Shown: piece after piece, positions 1 to 6,384 of the stretch | Numbering within the stretch: position 1 is the stretch's first letter | How the letters are laid out: each line of letters starts with the position of its first letter | NCBI GenBank assembly: GCA_049515555.1 | Contig: JBEKTY010000146.1 | Span: forward strand, 1 to 21,226 | Length of the DNA stretch: 21,226 bases | Source: JBEKTY01 sp049515555 | GTDB lineage: Bacteria > Planctomycetota > Planctomycetia > Pirellulales > Thermoguttaceae | Reading direction: 5' to 3' | Notes under the pieces: model-generated | Database searches by the model: none | The model's input: the letters and a program-made list of their open reading frames with translations, nothing else | Told to the model about the DNA's origin: nothing | Program-made: the position numbers and the translations under genes

Positions 1-216
1 ACAAGTAGGAGCGGAGCCCAGCCATAAAGGAATGCGAAGAACAAATGCAACGCGTTCATCAATCCCTTCTCCGCCTTGAGCCAATTGCGTTCAGGTGGTT
101 CCATATGTTCCATCCGTTCCGAAGTTAGGCCCCTCCGCCCTGAAGCAATGCCATGGGGTCGGAGCGCATTTAGGCGATAGATATGGCATCGTTGTTGTTG
201 GGCGGAACCACATTTC
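1..216. other. gene-free left edge
   Basis: I see no convincing coding region, RNA gene or repeat here. The stretch lies 3' of the activase gene, which reads leftwards and stops at 217. It is less GC-rich than the genes beside it and could hold the end or leader of a gene outside the window. No strong terminator hairpin follows the activase stop. Confidence 0.4.
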
Positions 217-996
217 CTACCGGCGCAAGCGGCGGGCGGCCAGGAGGGCGGCGCCGAGGGCCGCGGTCAGTTGGGCCTGGGGGGCCACTTCGACGGGCGT
301 GGCCAGGGCCGCCGCCAGGGCCGACGCCATGCCCGGCACCAGCGCCACCCCGCCGGCGAAGACCACCGGCGCGGTCAGGGCGTGGGCGGCCATGGCCGAC
401 ACCCGGGCGGCCAGCGCCGCCTGCACCCCGGCCACCATGTCTTCCACCGCCGCCCCGGAAGCCAGCAGCCCGATGATCTCCGTCTCGGCGAACACCACGC
501 ACATGCTGCTGATGGCGGCGGGCGAGCGGCTGTGCATGGCCAGCTCGCCCAGGGCGGGCAGGGGCACGCCCAGCCGCACGGCCAGCACTTCGAGGAATCG
601 CCCCGTGCCCGCCGCGCAGCGATCATTCATGGCGAAGTCGGCCACCGCGCCATCCTCGGCCAGCCAGATGAGCTTGCTGTCCTGGCCGCCCACGTCGATG
701 ATCGTCCTTGACTGCGGGGCCACGTGGCGGATACCGTGCGCCTGGCAGGTAATCTCGGTCACGCACTCGTCGGCGCTGCGGATCAGCTTGCGGCCGGCGC
801 CGGTAGCCACCACCGCCCGCATGTCGCCGCGGCCCAAGCCCCGGGCCTGGAGCAGCCCGTCCAGGAGCCGGCCGGCCAGGCGGTCCTGATCGACGCCCTG
901 ATCGGCCACCTCGGCCGCCAGCAGGTCCAGGCGGTCGGCATCCAGCAGCACGACCTTCATCGTCCTGGAGCCCGCATCAATTCCGGCACAGAGCAT
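217..996 (-). CDS. ATP-dependent acyl-CoA dehydratase activase / DCCP reductase (YjiL/HgdC/BcrA-type)
   Basis: This 259-residue protein belongs to the ASKHA-fold activases (BcrAD/BadFG/HgdC family). They form homodimers holding one [4Fe-4S] cluster and use ATP hydrolysis to push an electron into a partner iron-sulfur protein. Visible motifs are the phosphate loop GIDAGSRTMK (residues 5-14), VGGQDSK (102-108), the first cluster cysteine in MNDRCAAGTGRFLE (Cys127), the second in SSMCVVFAETE (Cys166), a C-terminal FAGGVA and an ALGAALLA tail. Length and motif order match E. coli YjiL and HgdC. The start is fixed because the phosphate loop must be N-terminal. No Shine-Dalgarno sequence is visible; the leader is a pyrimidine-rich heptamer array on the mRNA strand. 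It lies 248 bases after the dehydratase-like genes, probably with its own promoter. The family call is secure; the partner assignment is inferred from neighbours. Confidence 0.93.
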   Translation of the reverse strand: MLCAGIDAGSRTMKVVLLDADRLDLLAAEVADQGVDQDRLAGRLLDGLLQARGLGRGDMRAVVATGAGRKLIRSADECVTEITCQAHGIRHVAPQSRTIIDVGGQDSKLIWLAEDGAVADFAMNDRCAAGTGRFLEVLAVRLGVPLPALGELAMHSRSPAAISSMCVVFAETEIIGLLASGAAVEDMVAGVQAALAARVSAMAAHALTAPVVFAGGVALVPGMASALAAALATPVEVAPQAQLTAALGAALLAARRLRR

Positions 997-1010
997 CGTG
1001 GGGGGAAGGA

Positions 1011-1087
1011 AGAAGTTAGAAGTTAGGAGTTAGAAGTCAGAAGTCAGGAGTCAGAAGTCAGAAGTCAGAAGTCAGAAGTCAGAAGTC
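1011..1087. repeat. heptamer array, AGAAGTC type, 11 units
   Basis: Eleven unbroken 7-base units on the plus strand vary only as agaagtt, aggagtt, agaagtc and aggagtc. The array lies 15 bases upstream of the activase start codon, so the activase mRNA would carry it as a (GACTTCT)n-type tract in its 5' leader. Unit number could vary by slippage. The leader has no other ribosome binding site. Confidence 0.9.
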
Positions 1088-1113
1088 AGGAGGATTTTAT
1101 GGGACTTGGGGCT

Positions 1114-1122
1114 ATTATACCA
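1114..1122 (-). promoter_or_regulatory. putative extended -10 promoter of the activase gene
   Basis: On the minus strand the sequence reads TGGTATAAT, a perfect sigma-70 -10 hexamer with an extended TGn element. No good -35 hexamer lies 16-18 bases upstream, as is common for extended -10 promoters. A transcript starting here would have a leader of about 110 bases containing the whole heptamer array. Inference from sequence only. Confidence 0.5.
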
Positions 1123-1134
1123 GGACTTCTGCGG

Positions 1135-1245
1135 ACACGGGGACGCGGAGAATGCATCCCGTAGCGTTCATATTTCTGGTTCTCCTTGTCTCCTTGTCCC
1201 CGCGTCTCCGCGTCCCCGCGTCTCCGCGTCTCCGTGTCCCCGCGT
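1135..1245. repeat. octamer array with inverted partner
   Basis: Eight tandem 8-base units (ctccttgt, ccccgcgt, ctccgcgt and variants) fill 1182-1245. Two more units in the opposite orientation (acacgggg, acgcggag) lie at 1135-1150, so the region can fold into a hairpin. The array ends at the first base of the stop codon of the 481-residue dehydratase-like gene (1245-1247) and could act as a 3' structure. The unit is 8 bases, unlike the 7-base arrays elsewhere. Confidence 0.8.
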
Positions 1246-2690
1246 CACTCCCCGCTGCGCCGGGCCGTCTCGACCAGCGCGTCCAGCCGGGTCCGCAGCG
1301 CGGGTTCCAGGGCGTCGGTGATCGGCGGCACCTCGATTTCGAGCACGGGAATGCCGATCCGCCGGCGAATGGTCTCGGCGATGACGGCCCCTTCGGTGGC
1401 ACAATGGCTGGCCCCGGGAATGCGGGAGATCACGGCCGCCTGGGCCCCGAAGCGGCGGATCTGGCGGCAGACGTAGGCGGCCCGATCCGCGGCCGAGCCC
1501 ACCATGGGGTCGGCCAGCACCATGCGCGCCAGGGCCTCCATGGGCGGCAGCCGCGTGGGGATGCGCTCCAGGGCGTGGCAGAACAGGTACTCGGTGCCGC
1601 AGATCCGGCCGCCGGCATCCTCCAGCAAGTTCATCACCCGCAGATCGGCCACCGGGTTGACCCAGAACACGCGGACCGCGTCGGCGGGCAACACGCCGGC
1701 GCCCGCGGCCACCCGCCGCCGCACCTCGACCAGCAATTCCTCCAGCACGGCGATCGTCTCGCCCAGATCGGAGCAGAAATGAAGGGCCAGCATCTCGGCG
1801 ATCAACAGCTCGAGGGCCGGCAGCGGGCAGCGGGGTGCGCCGAAGCCCAGCCGGCGGAGCTCGCCCAACAGGCGCCGGACCACATTGGCCCGGGCGATGC
1901 CCGCGGCCAGCCGCTCATCGGTCAAAGGCTGTTCAGCGTAATCTGCCAAGGCCGCGCGGACCCGCTGGAGCTCGGCCTTCACCAGTGCCACGTGGGCGGC
2001 GGGGGCCACGAATCCGCCGGGCAGGCGGACCGCCTTCTCGCCCGGCTCCGGCCGCCGCCGGTGCGGCACCTCCCACCACAGAACACGGAAGCCCAACCCC
2101 GGCAGCCGCCCGGCGATGGCAGAGACGTCGTCGCACACGGCCCCCACGCTACAGGTTATGAGCCCCGGTCGGGGGAAATGCCGGCCGGTGACCAGCGCCC
2201 CCAGCATGGCCCGCACCGGGCAGAACGAATCGTCGATCCCCAGCGAGTCGGCCACTTCCAGCAAGCGTGTGCCGTGCTCCATGATGCAGGGAAGCCACCA
2301 GGCGCCGTCGGGGTAGAAGGCTACTACGCCGGGCAGCGCGTAGGCCATTACCGGCACCGTGCCCAGGTCCTTGATCGCGGCGACGATTGTGCGGCCCTGG
2401 TCGTCGGCGCGGCGGAGCCGGTCTTCCTCGGTCAACAGGAAGTTCCACAGCCGCAGCGCGGCAGCCGAATTGTCCATGCCCAGCCGCAGCAGCCGCCGAT
2501 CGCCGTCCAGCACGTGGCGGCGCAGGGGCCCGCCGTAATCCGGCTCGCCAAGCCCCCCGGCCCGTAGCTCCGCATACCGCGTGTCCCACTCGTCGAGCGT
2601 GATTCGCCGCGGGCCGTCGCCCGGCAAAGGGGACAATCCCATTTTCGTCGGACGAAAATTGGGACAGTCCCCGGGCGTTACATCGTTCAT
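1245..2690 (-). CDS. 2-hydroxyacyl-CoA dehydratase-like (HgdB/BcrB-fold) subunit B
   Basis: This 481-residue protein resembles the 2-hydroxyacyl-CoA dehydratase D-component family, whose members bind iron-sulfur clusters through scattered cysteines. Cysteine-bearing segments are PCIMEHG (Cys135), SFCPVRAML (Cys157), ITCSVGAVCDD (Cys180, Cys186), then GRICGTEYLFCHAL and PGASHCATEG near the C-terminus. It is longer than the usual 380-430 residues. The start ATG overlaps the TGA of the preceding gene (ATGA), indicating translational coupling. Residues 7-21 are encoded by a palindromic repeat and are unlikely to be ancestral; the conserved part seems to start near residue 29 (RRITLDEWDTRY). The ATG at codon 17, inside the repeat, is a less likely start. 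It probably acts with the other subunits and the activase; substrate unknown. Confidence 0.82.
   Translation of the reverse strand: MNDVTPGDCPNFRPTKMGLSPLPGDGPRRITLDEWDTRYAELRAGGLGEPDYGGPLRRHVLDGDRRLLRLGMDNSAAALRLWNFLLTEEDRLRRADDQGRTIVAAIKDLGTVPVMAYALPGVVAFYPDGAWWLPCIMEHGTRLLEVADSLGIDDSFCPVRAMLGALVTGRHFPRPGLITCSVGAVCDDVSAIAGRLPGLGFRVLWWEVPHRRRPEPGEKAVRLPGGFVAPAAHVALVKAELQRVRAALADYAEQPLTDERLAAGIARANVVRRLLGELRRLGFGAPRCPLPALELLIAEMLALHFCSDLGETIAVLEELLVEVRRRVAAGAGVLPADAVRVFWVNPVADLRVMNLLEDAGGRICGTEYLFCHALERIPTRLPPMEALARMVLADPMVGSAADRAAYVCRQIRRFGAQAAVISRIPGASHCATEGAVIAETIRRRIGIPVLEIEVPPITDALEPALRTRLDALVETARRSGE
2629..2672. repeat. 44-base imperfect palindrome inside a coding region
   Basis: The arms are GGGGACAATCCC plus ATTTTCGTC, and the complement of GACGAAAATTGGG plus ACAGTCCCC, meeting at one central base. 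The element starts 18 bases inside the dehydratase-like gene and is read through as residues 7-21. A degenerate relative with the same TTTTCGTCCG core and GGGGAC ends lies at 14137-14180, so this is a dispersed repeat family. Confidence 0.85.
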
Positions 2691-3829
2691 CGGAGCATCT
2701 CCAGGAAGGCCTCGATGCGGGCTTCCGTCCGGCTGGCCACGGGCCGGTCGTCGTCGGCTACGTCGATTTCCAGGAGCGGCACGGGGCTCGACTGTTTCAG
2801 CCGGTGCAGCTCGGCGTGCCACAGGTCGCACCACACGTAACGGCGGAAGATGATGCCGCGGACGCCGTGGGCCGGCAGTTCCCGGCCCAACCACTGGTGA
2901 AGCGGATCGTTTGGCCGGCGGAAGACATCGGGGATGCCGAAATACGCCGCGCCCAGCGCGGTCAGCGGATCGGCGGCCATTTGCCGCGTGTCGAAAGGGG
3001 CCGGCAGGGTGCGGCAGCCGCCTTCGCTGGCGTCCAGCACGATCGATCCGCCGGCCCGCTCCACCAGGTCGAACAGGTCGTAATCCTGCCGCACCAACGG
3101 GCCGCCCAGCAGTGCCAAGGGGACGCGCCCGGGCGGGCCGCCGCTGTCGGCCGCCGCACAATGTTCCACCGGCTCCGACGGCGCTTGGCCGCTGCTGCGG
3201 GCCGCGATCAGGGTCTCGGCGAAGCGGCGGGCCGGCATCCGGTTGCGGGCGGCGACCGCGACGGTCCGAGCCCGCTGGTAACGCAGCATCACCTCGGTCA
3301 ACTGCCCGGCCGTCGGCCGCACGCCACCCAACGAGAGCAGGAACCGGCCCAGCCGCTCGATCTCCTCCGCGTAAAGGGCCCGCGCCGCGGGTGTCTGCCA
3401 GGTGGCGGGCACGTTCAGCAGGAACATCGGCAGATGGGCGTCGCGGCCGACCAGGTCCGCGATCCGGCGGACTTGATCGCAGGTGGTCGCCAGGACTACC
3501 GCGGCGGCGGGGATCCCGGCCGCGGCGGCCTCCAGGATGGCGGCCGCATAGGGGCACACGCCGCGGCCCACCAGGTGGCATCGCCGCCTGGCCGGTGTTC
3601 CGGGAGCAGCGGCGGGCGATCCTTCCCGCCCCACCCGCCCGTCGGCGGCAGCGGTGTCCGCGCCGCTGCCATCCAACGGCCGGGTGCCACTGCTGGCTTG
3701 TCCAGCAGTGCTTCTCACACTGCTGGACAAGCCAGCAGTGGCACCCAGCAGCAGCCACTCGGGCCGCAGCCCGTGCGCCGCGATCCACTCCGTGGGAACC
3801 AGCGGACTGCAATAGGCAATCGTCTTCAT
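2687..3829 (-). CDS. 2-hydroxyacyl-CoA dehydratase-like (HgdB/BcrB-fold) subunit A
   Basis: This 380-residue protein is a second divergent member of the HgdB/BcrB family. The N-terminus (AYCSPLVPTEWIAAHGLRPE, residues 5-24) matches the usual first strand and helix. Likely cluster cysteines are in GRGVCPYA (Cys92) and LATTCDQVRR (Cys117), with later ones in DASEGGCRT and RYVWCDLWHAE. Between residue 28 and about 85 lies an Ala/Gly/Ser/Arg-rich insert with no family likeness; residues 28-50 are encoded by a perfect inverted repeat. The gene starts 11 bases after the DCCP-like gene with GGAG just upstream, and its stop overlaps the next start by ATGA. It is probably a partner of subunit B in a heteromeric enzyme energised by the activase. 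Substrate unknown. Confidence 0.82.
   Translation of the reverse strand: MKTIAYCSPLVPTEWIAAHGLRPEWLLLGATAGLSSSVRSTAGQASSGTRPLDGSGADTAAADGRVGREGSPAAAPGTPARRRCHLVGRGVCPYAAAILEAAAAGIPAAAVVLATTCDQVRRIADLVGRDAHLPMFLLNVPATWQTPAARALYAEEIERLGRFLLSLGGVRPTAGQLTEVMLRYQRARTVAVAARNRMPARRFAETLIAARSSGQAPSEPVEHCAAADSGGPPGRVPLALLGGPLVRQDYDLFDLVERAGGSIVLDASEGGCRTLPAPFDTRQMAADPLTALGAAYFGIPDVFRRPNDPLHQWLGRELPAHGVRGIIFRRYVWCDLWHAELHRLKQSSPVPLLEIDVADDDRPVASRTEARIEAFLEMLR
3682..3746. repeat. 65-base perfect inverted repeat inside a coding region
   Basis: Two 29-base arms (3682-3710 and 3718-3746) are exact reverse complements around a 7-base loop. Each arm also holds a smaller palindrome, CACTGCTGG and CCAGCAGTG around CTTGT. 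The gene stays open through it, and the repeat encodes residues 28-50 of subunit A. I believe relatives occur in other planctomycete genomes, but I cannot verify that here. Confidence 0.92.
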
Positions 3830-3840
3830 CGCTCCAGGTT

Positions 3841-4989
3841 CTAGGCCGGACGGCCGCGAACCGTCTCCAGCAGCGCCTCGACCCGCAGGGCGATTCGGGC
3901 CGAGTCCGAGGGCGAGTAATCCGTCTCGATGCGGAGATACGGCAGCCCCAGCTCCTCTTCGGCCAACCGCCGAACGCGATACGACTCGACATCGTAGGTC
4001 AGGCAGGCCTGCCAGATCAGCTCGACGACGCACTGCGGCCGATAGCTCTCGACCAGCTTCCGCAGGGTTTCCAAGCGGCGATCGTTGGGGGTCATCACGG
4101 GGCAGGGGAGGCGGAAATAGTGCTCGGCCAGCGCGCGGAGCGGGTCGGCAGCGGTCGCGGGCACGTCTTCCAGCAGCGGCTTCACTCCGGTGCAGCTCTC
4201 CATGCACACGACCAGCCCGCCACTGTGCTCGATGATCTCCAGCACCCGCTCGGCGCCGTGGGCCATGGGCACGCCGGTGAGCAGCACGCGGACCCGCGCC
4301 GCGGCGGCCGCCTCCGGCGTCTTGCGGCCCAGCGCCGCCAGGGCCTGCTCGAAGCGCTCCAGTTCCTCGGGCATGGGCGAGATGCTGCTCTTCAGATCGA
4401 GGAGCTCCCGGCCCGTCAGGGGCGGGGCGTCGGACTGCATCAGCGCCGCCAACTGCCGGCGCAGGGCCCGCTCCCGATTCATGGCCAGAATCGCCTCGCG
4501 GAGGCGGGCTTCCGACGACGGCACGCCGAATCGGCCGGCCAGGAAGTCGCGGAACTTCTCCAGTTCCCGCACCCAATGCTTGAGGGCGTCGGGGTCGTCG
4601 GCCTTCTGCGGCAGCTCCAGCACGTATACCGGCCGCGACTCGGCCAGCAGCTCGTACATTTTCTTCTTGCCGTCGCAGGTGGTCTCGCCCACGACCAGGT
4701 CGGCCATCTCCAACAGCGGATTGTTCCGCCGCAGATGGTAGCCGTAGGTCGATTTGACCAGGGGGCAGAGGTTGGCGGGCAGGTGTTTTTCGGCGGCGGG
4801 GATCGTGCCGGCCGATCCGCCGCAGAGGCAGACGGGCACGCCGCCGGCCGCCAGGATCAACTCCCGCGGCGTGTACTCGCAGAGAATGCCCACCACGGGC
4901 CGGCCGGCCGCCTTGGCCGCCGCGGCGAATGCGATGCAGCGCTCGATCATGCGGCCGTCGCCCTGGCCCGCCCCGCAACAATGCCCCAT
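3841..4989 (-). CDS. double-cubane cluster protein, YjiM-like
   Basis: This 382-residue protein aligns along its length with E. coli YjiM and the double-cubane cluster protein (DCCP) family, a branch of the 2-hydroxyacyl-CoA dehydratase superfamily that carries an [8Fe-9S] double cubane and is reduced by an ATP-dependent activase. Signature segments are GILCEYTPREL (34-44), NLCPLVKSTYG (Cys75), ETTCDGKKKMYE (Cys105), MESCTGVK (Cys266), TPNDRRL (300-306), WQACLTYDVES (Cys329) and IETDYSPSD near the C-terminus. Extra cysteines at 262, 296 and 320 could be ligands. A GGAG lies 10 bases before the chosen ATG; the ATG at codon 14 (MIERCIAF) is an alternative. The gene follows the methyltransferase by 28 bases and precedes subunit A by 11, so they form one operon. 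The family is confident; the physiological substrate is unknown. Confidence 0.9.
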   Translation of the reverse strand: MGHCCGAGQGDGRMIERCIAFAAAAKAAGRPVVGILCEYTPRELILAAGGVPVCLCGGSAGTIPAAEKHLPANLCPLVKSTYGYHLRRNNPLLEMADLVVGETTCDGKKKMYELLAESRPVYVLELPQKADDPDALKHWVRELEKFRDFLAGRFGVPSSEARLREAILAMNRERALRRQLAALMQSDAPPLTGRELLDLKSSISPMPEELERFEQALAALGRKTPEAAAAARVRVLLTGVPMAHGAERVLEIIEHSGGLVVCMESCTGVKPLLEDVPATAADPLRALAEHYFRLPCPVMTPNDRRLETLRKLVESYRPQCVVELIWQACLTYDVESYRVRRLAEEELGLPYLRIETDYSPSDSARIALRVEALLETVRGRPA

Positions 4990-5017
4990 GATTGCAAAAC
5001 TCCAACCTTAGTTCGGA

Positions 5018-5821
5018 TCACTTCTTCCGGGCCACGAACAGCCCTTGGGCGATCTTTCCCGCGTGGGCCAGATCGCGGATGAACTGCATCTCGCCGCCCA
5101 GCGATTGCATCAGTGCCGAGTCGAAGCCGATGATCCGCAGGGCGTCGTAGCTAAGCTGCGTGCCGAGCATGTTCAGGTACAGGTCTACGCAGGGGGCGAA
5201 GCGCCCGGTGTCTTCGGCCGCCAGCACCGTGCAGCCCTGGCCGGTCAACAGCCGCCGATAGCCCTCCAGATCCTGGATGTTGGGAAACTTCATGAAGGTC
5301 AGGAAGCGGCTCGCATCGGACGAGCTCAGCCCGCGCGGCCCTTCGATCCAGTCGGTAAAAGCGATCGTGCCGCCGGGCTTGACTAGCCGGCAGGCCTCGG
5401 CGATCAGGCGATCCTTGTCGACGACGTAGCACCATGCGTCTTCGCCCCACACGAAATCGGCCTGCCCGGCGGGGAGGCCCGTATCGCAGGCGTCGGCCTG
5501 CGTGAACGTGATGCGATCGGCCAGTTCTTCCGCCTCGCAACGGCGCTGCCCGCGGCGAATGACCTTCTCGGTGGCGTCGACGCCCTGCATGCGGGCGACG
5601 TTGCGGAAGCGGACGAGCATCCGCATGCCGGCCCCGTTGCAGCAGCACAGGTCGATGCCGGCCGTGCCGGGGGCGATGTCCGCTTTCTCGGCCAGCGCCA
5701 AGGACGAGTTGAGCCCGCCCAGGTGGATCTGTTCGCCCATGATCAGTTCCCAGAGGTCGCCCTCCGGGCCGCTGTAGACCGCCTGTACCTCGCCCAGGCC
5801 GATGCCGCTAATGGTTTTCAT
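5018..5821 (-). CDS. class I SAM-dependent methyltransferase
   Basis: This 267-residue protein has a Rossmann-type methyltransferase fold (Methyltransf_11-like). The AdoMet glycine motif is in GIDLCCCNGAGMRML (residues 55-69), followed by an acidic strand end (MQGVDATEKV), a QADACDTGLP segment and VWGEDAWCYV around motif IV, then LVKPGGTIAFTDW (motif VI). The C-terminal third (DTGRFAPCVDLYLNML) probably shapes the acceptor site. The N-terminal YSGPEGDLWELIMGEQIHLG suggests the subgroup acting on small molecules rather than nucleic acids, but the acceptor is unknown. It is first in the putative operon, 28 bases before the DCCP-like gene, so it may modify the substrate or product of that system. 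Its leader runs through repeat-rich DNA. Confidence 0.87.
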   Translation of the reverse strand: MKTISGIGLGEVQAVYSGPEGDLWELIMGEQIHLGGLNSSLALAEKADIAPGTAGIDLCCCNGAGMRMLVRFRNVARMQGVDATEKVIRRGQRRCEAEELADRITFTQADACDTGLPAGQADFVWGEDAWCYVVDKDRLIAEACRLVKPGGTIAFTDWIEGPRGLSSSDASRFLTFMKFPNIQDLEGYRRLLTGQGCTVLAAEDTGRFAPCVDLYLNMLGTQLSYDALRIIGFDSALMQSLGGEMQFIRDLAHAGKIAQGLFVARKK

Positions 5822-5967
5822 GTCGTGAAGGCCTTTCGGAAAAGAGAGGGATCGAGACCGGGCCCACGCCGCCGGAGGGCAGGCCGGGCCGAAAAAGAAA
5901 GGATTCCCGCCTGGCACGGGCAGATCGCCCGTGTTCCGGGATCGATCGCAACGAGCCCCCATCCAAT

Positions 5968-6092
5968 CCCCCCTCTCCCTCTGGGAGAGGGGCAGGGGGT
6001 GAGGGCATTGGGAAGGCGCACAAGCAAGGCAGGGCATTCTCGCGGCCGAAGGCCCTCACCCTATTCATCTCCCGGAGGGAGAGGGGACCGGG
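5968..6092. repeat. inverted pair of CT/GA-rich repeats
   Basis: A repeat containing CCCTCTCCCTCTGGGAGAGG then GGGTGAGGGC (about 5969-6006) recurs in the opposite direction at about 6051-6091 as GGCCCTCACCCT, then CTCCCGGAGGGAGAGGGG. Each copy has its own GGGAGAGG/CCTCTCCC-type hairpin. It resembles a repeat type widespread in bacterial intergenic DNA. Confidence 0.75.
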
Positions 6093-6127
6093 CATCCGCA
6101 ATTCGCAGCGCGCCACCCGCTTAGGTC

Positions 6128-6273
6128 GGTAGGGTGGGTCGAGCGCAGCGAGCCCCACCACTTTCGACGGACGACGGGAGACGGACGACGGACGGAAGCA
6201 CGCACATCCGTCGTCCGTCGCCCGTCGTCCGTCGTGATTCTCGTGGGGCTCGCTGCGCTCGACCCACCCTACC
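6128..6273. repeat. 146-base nested inverted repeat with heptamer core
   Basis: Outer arms of 30 bases (6128-6157 and 6244-6273) are perfect reverse complements beginning GGTAGGGTGGGTCGAGCGCA. Between them lie four heptamers of type CGACGGA (6165-6192) and four in the complementary orientation, TCCGTCG (6207-6234), so the whole element can form a long cruciform. I see no flanking target duplication and no coding sequence. It looks like a small non-autonomous element. Confidence 0.9.
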
Positions 6274-6352
6274 AGGAAATCGCCGCGGCAGCCGGCAGGC
6301 GCAACCGCCCGCCGGGCCCCAGCGCGCGCAACAGCACACTCCGAAGGCCGAT

Positions 6353-6371
6353 CGCTGTGGACACCACAGCG
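6353..6371 (-). terminator. hairpin 3' of the secreted-protein gene
   Basis: CGCTGTGG and CCACAGCG form a perfect 8-base stem around a 3-base loop, starting 13 bases after the stop codon of the minus-strand gene. No T-run follows, so it could be an mRNA 3' stabilising structure or a weak terminator rather than a classic intrinsic terminator. Confidence 0.4.
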
Positions 6372-6384
6372 GAAACTAGGTCCC

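Larger units (their letters stand above)
5822..6384. other. repeat-filled gap with no gene
   Basis: About 560 bases separate the methyltransferase start from the end of the secreted-protein gene, both on the minus strand. The gap holds an inverted pair of GA/CT-rich repeats (5968-6092), a 146-base nested inverted repeat (6128-6273) and a hairpin (6353-6371). I see no credible gene; open frames here are repeat translations. The methyltransferase operon promoter should lie in the left part but I cannot place it. Confidence 0.6.

Noticed and set aside
1152..2567. Plus-strand open frame starting in the octamer array
   Set aside because: Antisense to subunit B, low-complexity, no family motifs.
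1245..3992. A single 915-codon minus-strand frame that would fuse subunit B to upstream sequence
   Set aside because: The part upstream of 2690 is an out-of-frame reading of subunit A; the ATGA overlap at 2687-2690 marks two separate genes.
2911..5082. Long open frame on the plus strand opposite the dehydratase-like genes
   Set aside because: It is antisense to three genes with clear family motifs, is Arg/Pro/Gly-rich without domain likeness, and reflects high GC content.
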